Assembly (NCBI GenBank): GCA_964434865.1
Contig: CAYSWV010000020.1
Coordinates: 1-64,000 of the forward strand
Length of the DNA: 64,000 nucleotides
From: CAYSWV01 sp964434865
GTDB lineage: Bacteria > Cyanobacteriota > Cyanobacteriia > Thermostichales > Thermostichaceae
Direction of reading: 5' to 3'
Each line of letters begins with the position of its first letter. The stretch's first letter is position 1. The position numbers and the translations under genes are program-made. Under the pieces are notes generated by a model. The model was given only the letters and a program-made list of their open reading frames with translations. It was not told where the DNA came from and searched no databases. Below are positions 17,261-26,676 of this stretch, piece by piece.

Positions 17261-18685
17261 TTAGCCCAAATCCCGACGACAATTATCACAAACACAGCAA
17301 GGATCTCCTTTAGAATATCCCAATCCCTGCCGCAAAACTTGCCAGCGACAGTGGCGGGTATAGATCCATTGATCCATAGCCCATAGGGGATCAGCATAGA
17401 ATCGATCGAGACCTTCAGGGATGACACTAGGAAGTTGGCGAGGGCGGGATTTAACCTGAAATTGAAAGGGATGAGTCCAATCGATACAACCTGCCCAATG
17501 AAGTAAGGCTAAAGCGAGAGTCCTGTCTTTGGATTGTCCCCAATCTTCAAGACAGCCTGAGTCAGGTAGCTGTTGTAAGAGTTTAATGGCTTGGGTCTGC
17601 ATAGTTTGCCATTGCTGCCGCAAAAAACCTTGAAGTTTGCGATCAACTGGATCGAGGATGCCTGTGGGTTCGGACACGACCATAAAAGACTCGCTAGGTT
17701 GTTTGGCTTGAGAGATTGCTTGGATATAGTCTGTTAGGGTAGCAGGCGGTTGGTAGTAAGCCACCCAACGACACCGTGGATTCAGGATACCTTTAAACGT
17801 TTTGCAGACTAAAAACTGAAGATCCCCTTTTTTCCAGCTACGTTCTAGTTGTCTTTGTTCACTAGCTTCAAGCCCGCTATGATAAGGTAAAGTCTTAAAG
17901 CCTTGCTGAGCTAACCATTCACTTAATTCATTAGCATCTTTGTGGGTGCGAGCATAGATCAATCCCGGTGACTCCTGTTTACGAATGTAATTAGCAATAG
18001 TGCGGCGGCGACCGGCTGGAGTCCAGGTTCTCTTCACAGTCATTTGCACCTGCGGAGCCTCTAGATCACTGTAGAGAGCCTGAGGCTGCTTTAAATTTAA
18101 GACTCGTTGTATAGTTGCTTGGGTAAACGGGTCAGCTGCTGCTGAAAACGCTAAAATGCCAAACGCTTGATTTAAGGTTGTGCGCACCGTACCTAAGCGT
18201 TGATAGGCAGGTCGAAAGGCTTCACTCCAATGCACTAGAGTATGGGCTTCATCTACCAACAGACCATTCAATTTGAGTGTTGAATGAGTTAAACGGGTCC
18301 AGACTGGTTGACTCAATAAGAGTTCAGGAGTGATGAATATCAGACTTAAGGCCTGCCGATCTAAACGACGTAGCGTCTCACGCCTCAGATCAGGAGGAAG
18401 CTGGCTATGTAAAGCTGCAACAGGTAACTCACGGGATTGCAACTCATTCACCTGATCCTCAATCAAGGGAATCGACGGTGAGACCACTACTGTTAATCCC
18501 GTTTCTAAGGATGCCGGTAGTTGAAAACACAATGCTCGATCATAGAGGTTGGGCATCACTACCAGACCATCCTGTTGCTGTCTCAAGAGACTCATGACCT
18601 CAGTGTAAAGACCGCTGTTACCGGGTTGAGAGGCTCGACTAGCTTTATTCAATAGCTCCCATTGATCAGGGTTAGTTACCATCAT
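17261..18685 (-). CDS. RecQ-like protein with degenerate helicase motifs
   Basis: A 474-residue protein with RecQ architecture: two RecA-like lobes and a C-terminal zinc module with cysteines 446, 463 or 464, 466 and 469. Family sequence is clear (LCFQLPA, LTVVVSPSIPLIEDQV, VDEAH at 144-148, FRPAYQRLG, LIYARTHKDANELSEWL, YHSGLE). Walker A is lost: where RecQ has MPTGGGKS this has MPNLYDRA (44-51). The motif VI region that should read QETGRAGRDG is QAISQAKQPS (322-331), without the arginines, and motif V is also altered. ATP-driven unwinding is therefore doubtful. A DNA-binding or regulatory role is inference. It precedes the EF-Tu-like gene by 12 nt. Confidence 0.83.
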   Translation of the reverse strand: MMVTNPDQWELLNKASRASQPGNSGLYTEVMSLLRQQQDGLVVMPNLYDRALCFQLPASLETGLTVVVSPSIPLIEDQVNELQSRELPVAALHSQLPPDLRRETLRRLDRQALSLIFITPELLLSQPVWTRLTHSTLKLNGLLVDEAHTLVHWSEAFRPAYQRLGTVRTTLNQAFGILAFSAAADPFTQATIQRVLNLKQPQALYSDLEAPQVQMTVKRTWTPAGRRRTIANYIRKQESPGLIYARTHKDANELSEWLAQQGFKTLPYHSGLEASEQRQLERSWKKGDLQFLVCKTFKGILNPRCRWVAYYQPPATLTDYIQAISQAKQPSESFMVVSEPTGILDPVDRKLQGFLRQQWQTMQTQAIKLLQQLPDSGCLEDWGQSKDRTLALALLHWAGCIDWTHPFQFQVKSRPRQLPSVIPEGLDRFYADPLWAMDQWIYTRHCRWQVLRQGLGYSKGDPCCVCDNCRRDLG

Positions 18686-18854
18686 TAAATACTCACTACT
18701 CTTCTTACGCAGCTTATTATCTCACCGCTCAATCTAAGATTTGTAGATCTACCAAAAAACTTCATCTGTGAACTTAACTGGATTGATGGCCTAAGTTAGG
18801 GCTTCGGCAATTCTTGAAAATCAGATCTGAGTATTTTTTAAAGGTTTTAAGCAG

Positions 18855-19436
18855 CTACCAATGAGCTGTACCAGGCTCCCCTTTAAACGGGCCAACCACA
18901 CGAGAGGTGATCCAACCTGCGTAGAGACCACCTGGCTGGGGCCTCACAGGCTCATCACCTAAAAAGCAGGTTAAATAGGCTGGATGGGGCGACGGCCAAC
19001 CCGCAACTTGGTCATAACCTTGGCCTAAATCCATTAATGGATCATGATAAGCAAACGCTCCTCCTTGAGATCTCAGATCTGAAGTCACTACATCGTATTG
19101 AGTGGCAATTCCTTTCCATTCACAAATTGAAAACTGACTGTTGGGAACTAAAACCCCCTGTTGCCAGTCATCTGGAGGCGCATAGTAGACAGGGGCACCA
19201 GCGGTCTCAACAATCCGCAACGCTCGAGCACTTTCCAGAACAAGGATCTCACCCAAATACGCTCGTATCAGAGCTTCAGCAGCACGAACTTCAGGAGGGC
19301 GGGGATAGTCCCAAACACTTTCTTGATAGGGGCCAGGTACTTCAGGGCAGACATCAGGTGGCGGGGGGACTCTCCACTTAGATCTAGCCGCCAATAAATG
19401 GGGCATTAGCCGTTTGATGTTAGGTGGCTTGCCCAT
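18855..19436 (-). CDS. DUF427 domain protein
   Basis: A 193-residue protein of the DUF427 family, recognisable from LVLESARALRIVETAGAPVYY and the later CEWKGIATQYDV and AFAYHDPL segments, which match the family's ETAGAPVYYxP and CPFKGxAxY signatures. The family has a beta-barrel-like fold with no established reaction. The N-terminal 60 residues are Pro-rich (PPPPDVCPEVPGPYQESVWDY). It lies upstream of the RecQ-like gene on the same strand with a 169-bp gap; the gap holds no terminator that I can see. Confidence 0.85.
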   Translation of the reverse strand: MGKPPNIKRLMPHLLAARSKWRVPPPPDVCPEVPGPYQESVWDYPRPPEVRAAEALIRAYLGEILVLESARALRIVETAGAPVYYAPPDDWQQGVLVPNSQFSICEWKGIATQYDVVTSDLRSQGGAFAYHDPLMDLGQGYDQVAGWPSPHPAYLTCFLGDEPVRPQPGGLYAGWITSRVVGPFKGEPGTAHW

Positions 19437-19518
19437 AACAGTGGTATCCTCTATTCTTCAGGCTCTAGTTGCATCTGGTTCTGCTCACCCTAATCAGTAG
19501 CTCATCTTAATTAGTATC

Positions 19519-19983
19519 TTAATCAGTAATGGTGATCTCTCCAATCATACCAGCGGCAGCATGACCCTTAATAGTACACTGAAGCGGGTAAGTGCCAGCC
19601 TTTACCGGAACAAATGACCATTCCACACTAGCATCAGGTTTCAACTCAATATCACGAATTTGGCCTTTGATCTCGACACCCGCAAATTCAGCTTTCCGTG
19701 TCCAAATGGCATCTGTAAAATCTTTGGCAGTAAAATAATGCTTTTGGGAACTGGGATTGTGAAGGACCATGGTGTAGAGTTTACCATTTTGGAAGGTGAG
19801 TTGATTAGGTTCAAAGATTAATTGCTCATCTGCCGTACCTAAGGTGACATCCTGCACAATTGACTCTTGCTTAGCCAAATTCAAAGCTTGAATAGGTAGC
19901 TGACTGCTAATCAGGCCAACAAGGACGACTACAAGTCCCATAACAACCCTAAATAACAACCTGAATTTCAAAATTATTTTCAT
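19519..19983 (-). CDS. Exported blue-copper (plastocyanin/azurin-type) protein
   Basis: A 154-residue protein with an N-terminal signal sequence (hydrophobic residues 8-27) and a cupredoxin domain. The expected type-1 copper ligands are present: His in QKHYF, then Cys, His and Met in LQCTIKGHAAAGM. Motif spacing fits plastocyanin-like proteins more than cytochrome oxidase subunits. It is likely a periplasmic or lumenal electron carrier or copper-binding protein. It is not a canonical plastocyanin, because its length and the extra segment before the first His differ. It forms a single-gene unit. Confidence 0.85.
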   Translation of the reverse strand: MKIILKFRLLFRVVMGLVVVLVGLISSQLPIQALNLAKQESIVQDVTLGTADEQLIFEPNQLTFQNGKLYTMVLHNPSSQKHYFTAKDFTDAIWTRKAEFAGVEIKGQIRDIELKPDASVEWSFVPVKAGTYPLQCTIKGHAAAGMIGEITITD

Positions 19984-20275
19984 GGGATCAGTCTTTTAAA
20001 CGACAGTTCTACTCTAGCAGGTCTGGATGCTGGTCTCTGAGTGATACTCAAAGTTAGTTACTCACTACAAAACCAATCAGCTTTGTAATCAGTGTTGAGA
20101 TGGCTCACGACAGCTATTGATTTGAATCACAACTATGATCGATTTGAATCACAACGGTGGATGCTGATCCTAGCTATGGTGGTATTAGAGTCAAGGTAGT
20201 TCAGTCATATGCGATTGAGATCTAGCTCCTAGTGACCCGCAAGCAGGCTAGAGATAGTTTACAGAAGGTAGGATT

Positions 20276-20686
20276 ATGATTCTGACTAAAGTGATTCCTG
20301 TGCTTCAAATCAATATGGATGGCCAAGAATTGACTTACCGATTGGAGCAAAGCCGCTACGAAATTGGGCGATCGATTCAGTGCAGCCTCCAGATCCATCA
20401 TAAAGAAGTCTCACGCTTACAGGCAACCCTGATCCGGGATGCAGAGGGACATTTTCAACTTTTAGATGGCGATGGGTTAGGTACGGACAGTAGCAACGGT
20501 ACTTATGTGAATGGTGTCAGGATCAGGCGTCGTACCTTGCATCCAGGTGATGTGATCCATTTTGGTAGTAGTACTGTTTCGGCCCATTATCTCCAAGGTG
20601 AAGACCTGATGGTTAACAGTCCTACGGCAGCAGTTTCAGATCATTCTGTTGATGATGGACCGACTCAGTCAATGTTTCCTAGCTAG
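20276..20686 (+). CDS. FHA domain protein
   Basis: A 136-residue protein that is mainly one forkhead-associated domain: YEIGRS at the start, SRLQATL, SSNGTYVNGVRI in the middle, and LHPGDVIHFGSS. FHA domains bind phosphothreonine peptides and usually act as adaptors for Ser/Thr kinases or secretion machines. The last 30 residues are polar and low complexity. ATG 20276 has an AGG-rich site a few bases upstream. No kinase gene is adjacent, so the partner is unknown. Confidence 0.88.
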   Translation: MILTKVIPVLQINMDGQELTYRLEQSRYEIGRSIQCSLQIHHKEVSRLQATLIRDAEGHFQLLDGDGLGTDSSNGTYVNGVRIRRRTLHPGDVIHFGSSTVSAHYLQGEDLMVNSPTAAVSDHSVDDGPTQSMFPS

Positions 20687-20704
20687 TTCCAAGAGCTATA
20701 AAGC

Positions 20705-20919
20705 TCACAGGTTTTGAGAACTGCTCACGGCTTCACCGATTTGAACAGGATCTCGTTCGATCACGCCTTCAAAAACAGTGCCATCTGCAAACACAACTTT
20801 CGCCAGTTCTGCTGTCCATATTAACCCTGCTGCTAAAGCCTGCTAGTATCCAATACCAGATCAACTGTTTGCTCTGTCACATTTACAGGTGGAACAAAGA
20901 GGAAATAGTGATTAGAACT
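20705..20919 (-). pseudogene. Frameshifted remnant of a small cyanobacterial gene
   Basis: Between the FHA gene and nadE the minus strand carries two adjoining coding-like pieces in different frames. The first (about 20919-20842) translates as HYFLFVPPVNVTEQTVDLVLDT, and the second, in another frame, as ALAAGLIWTAELAKVVF continuing through FADGTVFEGVIERDP to a TGA at 20705-20707. Together they read as one about 70-residue protein broken by a frameshift near 20842. No start codon is clear. I do not recognise the family. Confidence 0.5.
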
Positions 20920-21008
20920 CTAAGAAAATGCGTTTGATCTTAAAATAATAATGGTGAATAGCACCAAAATCAGTTATCCTAGCTGGTACTGTTGAGAGAT
21001 TAGCCCTT

Positions 21009-22652
21009 ATGAAAGTGGCGCTACTACAACTCAATTTCACTGTGGGTGATCTAGAAGGGAATGCATCCTTAATTCGAGATGCTGTGCAACAAGCGCATCA
21101 AGCAGGTGCTGATTTGGCCGTCACTTCTGAGTTGGCATTACTAGGATATCCACCCCGAGATTTGCTCCTCTACCCCACCTTTATCCAGCAAGCCCATCAG
21201 GTGTTAGTCACCTTAGCCCAAGCTCTCCAATCATCAATTCCAGTCATTGTGGGCACAGTCTCCCCTAATCCTGCAACAGAGGGTCGAGCCTTATTCAATA
21301 GTGCGGCCTGGTTAGAAAATGGCCATATTCAGAGTTGGTATCATAAGTGTCTACTACCTACCTATGATGTGTTTGATGAAGATCGCTACTTTGAACCAGC
21401 CTGTCAACCTCAGCTGATAAAGTTCAAAGGTTACACTATTGGTATGTCTATCTGTGAAGATATTTGGAATGATCACGATTTCTGGCAACATCCTCGTTAT
21501 ATCAATGATCCCGTTGCTGATATGACTCGATCAGGGGCCAATCTATTGATTAATTTATCGGCTTCGCCATTTAGTGTTGGCAAACTGGGATTTCGGATAC
21601 AGATGATTGGATCATTGGCCCGACGCTATCGAATCCCGGTATTGTATGCCAATCAGGTGGGGGGGAATGATGATTTGATTTTTGATGGGGCTAGCTTTGC
21701 AGTTGATCAAATGGGGTCAACGATAGCTCAGGGCGCTGCATTTAAACCTGATCTGGTGGTGGTTGATCTCGACCATGATAGAGGAACCTATACGGCACCC
21801 CCGTCCGAACCGACTGAAGAGATCTACCAGGCTTTAGTATTGGGTACGCGAGATTACGTGATCAAGTGTGGCTTTAAACAAGTTTTGGTAGGCTTATCTG
21901 GAGGTATTGATTCAGCTGTCACCGGTGCGATTGCCGTTGCCGCTCTAGGATCTGAAAATGTATTGGGGGTGCTAATGCCCTCACCTTATTCCAGCCAAGG
22001 CAGTATTGATGATGCTCTGGCATTGGCTCACAATCTCGGAATTCAAACCTATCAACTACCAATTGAACCTGTGATGACAGCCTTTGATCAGTTACTAGCG
22101 GGTCCGTTTCAAAACCTTCCCCCTGATACTACAGAGGAAAATTTGCAATCTCGGATCCGAGGCACCACTTTGATGGCGTTATCGAACAAATTTCGGCGGC
22201 TGCTATTGACTACAGGCAATAAATCTGAACTTTCAGTGGGTTACTGTACAATCTATGGGGATATGTCTGGAGGCTTGGCTGTGATTTCTGATGTGCCTAA
22301 AACTCAGGTTTATGCCCTGGCTCATTATTTGAACCGCCGTCGAACTCTCATTCCTGAGTCTACTCTTTTAAAGCCCCCGTCGGCGGAGCTACGACCTGAT
22401 CAAAAAGATTCAGATAGTTTACCCTCTTATGAGGTTTTAGATCAGATCCTCAATCGGCATATTGAACTACACCAGTCAGCTCAAGAGCTTGTGGCCGCAG
22501 GCTTTGATCCCGGTGTTGTGGCTCAAGTCATTTCGTTAGTCAATAGAGCTGAATTTAAGCGTAAACAAGCTCCTCCTGGGTTGCGAGTGACCTCTAGAGC
22601 TTTCGGGAGCGGGTGGAGAATGCCAATTGTCAAGCGTTGGGTGATCAGATGA
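21009..22652 (+). CDS. nadE: Glutamine-dependent NAD+ synthetase
   Basis: A 547-residue two-domain enzyme. The N-terminal nitrilase-type glutaminase domain (SELALLGYPPRDLLLY, the Cys in GMSICEDIWNDHDFW) supplies ammonia to the C-terminal ATP pyrophosphatase domain (PP-loop VGLSGGIDSAVTG near residue 296, then KSELSVGYCTIYGDMSGG). It catalyses the last step of NAD synthesis from nicotinic acid adenine dinucleotide. Length is typical for the glutamine-dependent form. It ends one base before the stop codon of convergent purD. Confidence 0.95.
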   Translation: MKVALLQLNFTVGDLEGNASLIRDAVQQAHQAGADLAVTSELALLGYPPRDLLLYPTFIQQAHQVLVTLAQALQSSIPVIVGTVSPNPATEGRALFNSAAWLENGHIQSWYHKCLLPTYDVFDEDRYFEPACQPQLIKFKGYTIGMSICEDIWNDHDFWQHPRYINDPVADMTRSGANLLINLSASPFSVGKLGFRIQMIGSLARRYRIPVLYANQVGGNDDLIFDGASFAVDQMGSTIAQGAAFKPDLVVVDLDHDRGTYTAPPSEPTEEIYQALVLGTRDYVIKCGFKQVLVGLSGGIDSAVTGAIAVAALGSENVLGVLMPSPYSSQGSIDDALALAHNLGIQTYQLPIEPVMTAFDQLLAGPFQNLPPDTTEENLQSRIRGTTLMALSNKFRRLLLTTGNKSELSVGYCTIYGDMSGGLAVISDVPKTQVYALAHYLNRRRTLIPESTLLKPPSAELRPDQKDSDSLPSYEVLDQILNRHIELHQSAQELVAAGFDPGVVAQVISLVNRAEFKRKQAPPGLRVTSRAFGSGWRMPIVKRWVIR

Positions 22653-22653
22653 C

Positions 22654-23979
22654 CTAGGATGGGGTCTCAGCTATAGTCAGGATCGACTGCAGGGTTTCCT
22701 CACCTAATTCCCGATATCCAATGTCTGGTCGATAGTAGTGACCTTCAAAGTCAATATATTGAATAGCTCTGTAGGCCTGTGTTAAAGCTTCTGCTAATGA
22801 ATAGCCTTGCCCTGTTGCAGCTAGGATTCGCCCGCCATCCGTTAAGACAACCTCATCAGGTTGGTTCAGTTGAGTGCCGGCATGAAAGATCAAGGCTCCA
22901 GTGTTGGCCGCCGCCTCAAGCCCTGAAATAGGCAGCCCCCGCTGATAGGCACCTGGATAGCCAGCAGCAGCCATAACAACACAGGCTGAGTAGCCTTGAG
23001 ACCATTCCAGAGTGATCTGAGTTAGCGTCCCCTCAACACAGGCTACGAGAACCTGATCTAAGGGTGTTTGCAGTAGAGGCATCAGCACTTGGGTTTCTGG
23101 ATCGCCAAACCGGCAGTTGAATTCTAAGACTAAGGGATTTTGATTTTGATCAATCATCAGGCCTGCATACAAAATGCCTTTATAGGCGATTCCCTGTTGT
23201 GTCAGGGCTGCTAAAGTGGGATCCAAGATTTCCGCTTTAATCCGTTCTAGCAAAGGGGGAGTGATGAGCCTTGAAGCAGGGGTATAGGCCCCCATGCCTC
23301 CTGTATTAGGACCTGTATCTCCAATGCCGAGACGCTTATGGTCTTGAACTGGAGGCAATACTTGATAGGTATGGCCATCACAAAATGCTAAGACAGATGC
23401 CTCTTCTCCGATTAAGAAGTCTTCAATAATGACAGTTAATCCGGCCTCACCTAATTGTCCTTCAAACAGAGCTGTGACAGCCTGAGTCGCTTCTGCTAAT
23501 GTCATTGCTACTGTGACACCCTTACCGGCCGCTAATCCATCAGCTTTAATGACAACTGGAATTTGAACTTGCTTAAGATGATCTAGGGCCGGTTGCAAAG
23601 ATTGAAAAACAGCATAGTCTGCAGTGGGGATCCTAGCCTCTTTTAACAAAGCTTTAGCCCATGATTTACTGCTTTCGATTTGAGCTGCAGCTTGACGAGG
23701 ACCAAAAATAGGAAGATTAGCCTTTTGAAATTGATCACAGATACCCTGGGCCAAGGGGATTTCAGGCCCGACCACTGTTAAGTCAATCATGTAGTCTTGA
23801 GCCAGTTGGATCAGGCCCTGAAAATCAGTTGTAGAATGGGGTAAAACGCTGCAATGAGACATCATGGCCATTCCAGCATTACCAGGGACACAGTAGACTT
23901 GAGAGACTGTTGGCGACTGGAGTAGTTTCCAGGCTAGGGCATGTTCTCGTCCCCCTGAGCCGATCACCATAATTCGCAT
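22654..23979 (-). CDS. purD: Phosphoribosylamine-glycine ligase
   Basis: A 441-residue ATP-grasp enzyme of purine biosynthesis that makes glycinamide ribonucleotide. It begins MRIMVIGSGGREHALAWKL, the usual GAR synthetase start, and contains KADGLAAGKGV, GPNTGGMGAY and the ATP-grasp ending EFNCRFGDPETQ. Length and order are normal. It is a single gene that converges on nadE with one base between stop codons. Confidence 0.95.
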   Translation of the reverse strand: MRIMVIGSGGREHALAWKLLQSPTVSQVYCVPGNAGMAMMSHCSVLPHSTTDFQGLIQLAQDYMIDLTVVGPEIPLAQGICDQFQKANLPIFGPRQAAAQIESSKSWAKALLKEARIPTADYAVFQSLQPALDHLKQVQIPVVIKADGLAAGKGVTVAMTLAEATQAVTALFEGQLGEAGLTVIIEDFLIGEEASVLAFCDGHTYQVLPPVQDHKRLGIGDTGPNTGGMGAYTPASRLITPPLLERIKAEILDPTLAALTQQGIAYKGILYAGLMIDQNQNPLVLEFNCRFGDPETQVLMPLLQTPLDQVLVACVEGTLTQITLEWSQGYSACVVMAAAGYPGAYQRGLPISGLEAAANTGALIFHAGTQLNQPDEVVLTDGGRILAATGQGYSLAEALTQAYRAIQYIDFEGHYYRPDIGYRELGEETLQSILTIAETPS

Positions 23980-24270
23980 AAAGCACCCTGATCTAGTAAC
24001 CCTCTATTACACCATATGTTGAGTACACCAGATGTCGAGAGTTAGTTGAGTAAGCTGAGAGCAGCATTGAGACTTGAGAGATGGCGTTTGAGTGATTACT
24101 GAAGAAGCAACAAACTTGAACCTTAGCTTGAACCCTTATAGATGTTACACAGATTACGTTAACAAGTTCAGTACAGCCCTAAAATTCAGATCTTTCCTTA
24201 AGTTCTAGGTTCAGATCAACCGTCGTGATTTATGATTTGGACAGTAACCTGTGTGATTTCCTAGACCCTT

Positions 24271-25254
24271 ATGACTTATCTCTCAAATCAACCCATCCAA
24301 ACCAAAGAAGAATTAGTCAGACTTTATGCATCAGGACACCGTAAATTTGATGGTGCTAACTTAGTCGAGGCTGACCTTGAAGGGATTGATTTAAGTGAGG
24401 CTGATCTACTGGCTGCCTATCTCACTCGAGCTAACCTCCGAGATGCCAATTTAAGTCGAGTCAATTTGTTTGGCAGTAACTTAAGCCGAGCTGATTTAGT
24501 CAGTGCCAACTTATCTAGCTCTGATCTACGCGGGGCTGATTTAAGTGGAGTCAAGCTCTCTGCGGCTCGATTAGATAGCTCAAATTTGAGTGGGGCCAAC
24601 CTAAGTGGGGCGGATCTAAGTGGGGCTTATTTAGCTGGAGCTACTCTGATCGAAACTCGGATGCGAGGATCAACCTTACAAGACGCCAACTTATCAGATG
24701 CTGACTTATACTCTGCCAATCTATGGGAGACCAACTTAAATGGAGCTGTTTTAATGGGGGCCAACTTAGTTGAAACTCGACTGAGTGGTGCTCAAATGGA
24801 GCTGGCTAACCTTGAAGGAGCAAATCTAGGAGATGCTAAGCTATGGGGGGCTAAGTTAAGAGAAGCTAATTTAAGTCGTGCTCGCCTGCGTGGAGCCTAT
24901 TTTAGTGGTGCTAACTTATGGTCGGCAAAATTAAACGATAGTGATCTTAGCTTTGCAGAATTAAAAGAAGCCGATCTGATGAATGTGGATTTAACTGGGG
25001 CTAACCTCAGTCGGGCTATTCTCAAAGGGAGTGATTTGACGGGCGCCGATTTGAAGGGTGCTAATCTGGGTGGAGCTAACTTAACCAGTGTCAGTTTAAG
25101 TGGAGCTGATTTAGAAAATTGTGATCTGAGTGGGGCCAACTTAACTGGAATTAACCTAGGTTTGGTTGAACTGAGAGGCAGTAAGTATACAGTTATTACT
25201 CGGTTTCCTGACGGCTTTAATCCGACTCATGCAGGGATGATTCTACTGGAATAG
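24271..25254 (+). CDS. Pentapeptide-repeat protein, long form
   Basis: A 327-residue protein made almost wholly of A(D/N)LxX pentapeptide repeats from about residue 30 to 310, for example ADLSGAYLAGATL and LTGADLKGANLGG. Such repeats fold as a right-handed quadrilateral beta-helix. The first 30 residues (TKEELVRLYASGHRKFDGAN) form a small helical cap seen in cyanobacterial members, and the end (TRFPDGFNPTHAGM) is a capping motif shared with the second, shorter pentapeptide protein at 38466-38837. No signal peptide; the role is unknown. No ribosome binding site is obvious. Confidence 0.9.
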   Translation: MTYLSNQPIQTKEELVRLYASGHRKFDGANLVEADLEGIDLSEADLLAAYLTRANLRDANLSRVNLFGSNLSRADLVSANLSSSDLRGADLSGVKLSAARLDSSNLSGANLSGADLSGAYLAGATLIETRMRGSTLQDANLSDADLYSANLWETNLNGAVLMGANLVETRLSGAQMELANLEGANLGDAKLWGAKLREANLSRARLRGAYFSGANLWSAKLNDSDLSFAELKEADLMNVDLTGANLSRAILKGSDLTGADLKGANLGGANLTSVSLSGADLENCDLSGANLTGINLGLVELRGSKYTVITRFPDGFNPTHAGMILLE

Positions 25255-25303
25255 ACCTGGCTAGAATTAATCTGGAATGCCACCCTTGTTCAAGGGATTT
25301 AAA

Positions 25304-25948
25304 CTAGCCTAAAATAATATCCTCGGCAGGTCGCTGGGCTAGACGCTTGAGATTTTGGTATCGCAAGACATCAAGGAGTTCATTGCCTGATCGCCCTTCT
25401 AATCGAGCTTCAACATGTAACGCTTGCCCTAGGGCTTCAACTGCCTGAAGGCGAGGCATCCCTCGAAGGACTAATCGATCGACTGCATAAGCATCTGCAG
25501 CTAGTAAGCGGCGATCATTCGTTTCATCGCGGCGGAGTTGCCAAAGGGCTAACCCACTAAGACCTCCGGATACCGTAATCCCCACAGGGTCATGTTGGAG
25601 AATTTCAAACAGCAAGCTCAACCCTCCAAGCCCAGTGAGAGCAAGATAGAAGTCTAACTGCCGGGAAATGGTGCGACTGTGGTAGCCCACTTTATGTAAA
25701 AATAAACCAGCTCGTTGATTAGGCGTAAACTGCTTCCACTCATAAGGCTTAATAAATAATCTAATTTTTTGTCGCCATAAGAATTGACGCTGGCCTCGAA
25801 TCACAGGCACCTGACGATCAGAGGCTGTTGCGATCTCAACGGCATTTCTTAAACTCGCCGGTAAAAGATCTTGGAGTCGTTGAATTTCCATTAGATCTAA
25901 AGTGGGTTCTTCATAGACGCCACTGGTATTGGAATACCCACTGTTCAT
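25304..25948 (-). CDS. DUF3318 family protein
   Basis: A 214-residue protein matching the cyanobacterial DUF3318 family (MEIQRLQDLLPASLRNAVEI, then LWRQKIRLFIKPYEWKQFTPNQRAGLFLHKVG). A hydrophobic stretch at about residues 99-118 (LALTGLGGLSLLFEIL) and another at about 122-140 may be membrane-associated. The start overlaps the stop of pdxJ by 4 bp (ATGA), so the two genes are translationally coupled. Its function is not known. Confidence 0.85.
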   Translation of the reverse strand: MNSGYSNTSGVYEEPTLDLMEIQRLQDLLPASLRNAVEIATASDRQVPVIRGQRQFLWRQKIRLFIKPYEWKQFTPNQRAGLFLHKVGYHSRTISRQLDFYLALTGLGGLSLLFEILQHDPVGITVSGGLSGLALWQLRRDETNDRRLLAADAYAVDRLVLRGMPRLQAVEALGQALHVEARLEGRSGNELLDVLRYQNLKRLAQRPAEDIILG

Positions 25949-26676
25949 GAACGGTATCCCCCCAATCCCATTGCTTGTTTCATATCTTGTACTGCCCGTT
26001 CTAGACCGACTAAGATAGCACGGCTGATAATACTATGACCGATATTTAACTCTTCCATGTCAGGAATACTAGCCACTGGATGAACATTCCAATAGGTGAG
26101 ACCATGACCCGCATTTACTCTCAGTCCCAAAGAGAGGGCTAGTTGGGTGGCCTTGGTGAGATGCTTAAGTTCTTGGGTTTGATCACTTTCCGTAGTAGCT
26201 TCAGCATAGCGACCAGTATGGAGTTCAATCCATTGAGCTTGGACGTGGGCAGCTGTTTTGATCTGCTGAGGATCGGGGTCAATAAAAAGGCTAACGGGAA
26301 TCCCTTGAGCTTGGAGCTGGCTGACTAGGGGCCCTAATCGATCTTGCTGGCCTTGAATATCTAGCCCCCCTTCAGTAGTGACTTCTTCTCGACGTTCTGG
26401 TACCAGGGTGACATAATCAGGTTTAATTTCAAGGGCAATCTGAACCATTTCATCAGTAGCAGCCATTTCGAGATTGAGATGGGTACGAACGGTTTGTCGT
26501 AAAAGCTTGACATCACGATCTTGAATATGGCGCCGATCTTCGCGTAAATGCACAGTAATGCCATCAGCTCCACCTAGTTCTGCCAACACAGCAGCAGCAA
26601 CAGGGTCAGGTTCTATGGTTCGACGAGCTTGTCTCACGGTTGCAACATGGTCGATATTGACGCCCAAACTCAGCAA
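25945..26676 (-). CDS. pdxJ: Pyridoxine 5'-phosphate synthase
   Basis: A 243-residue TIM-barrel enzyme that condenses 1-deoxyxylulose 5-phosphate with 3-amino-2-oxopropyl phosphate to form pyridoxine 5'-phosphate. It starts LGVNIDHVATVRQARR and includes ADGITVHLREDRRHIQDRDV, VTLVPERREEVTTEGGLD and HTGRYAEA, all typical. Length is normal. It is the first gene of a two-gene unit with DUF3318, with a 4-bp overlap. The presence of pdxJ indicates the DXP-dependent B6 route. Confidence 0.95.
   Translation of the reverse strand: MLSLGVNIDHVATVRQARRTIEPDPVAAAVLAELGGADGITVHLREDRRHIQDRDVKLLRQTVRTHLNLEMAATDEMVQIALEIKPDYVTLVPERREEVTTEGGLDIQGQQDRLGPLVSQLQAQGIPVSLFIDPDPQQIKTAAHVQAQWIELHTGRYAEATTESDQTQELKHLTKATQLALSLGLRVNAGHGLTYWNVHPVASIPDMEELNIGHSIISRAILVGLERAVQDMKQAMGLGGYRS

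Noticed and set aside
16253..18685. The two degenerate genes as simple pseudogenes
   Set aside because: Both are long, uninterrupted, closely spaced frames with plausible start sites and intact folds outside the catalytic motifs, so decay alone does not explain them.
24417..25139. Minus-strand frames rich in Lys, Leu, Ala and Pro
   Set aside because: They are complements of the pentapeptide-repeat gene and follow its codon periodicity.
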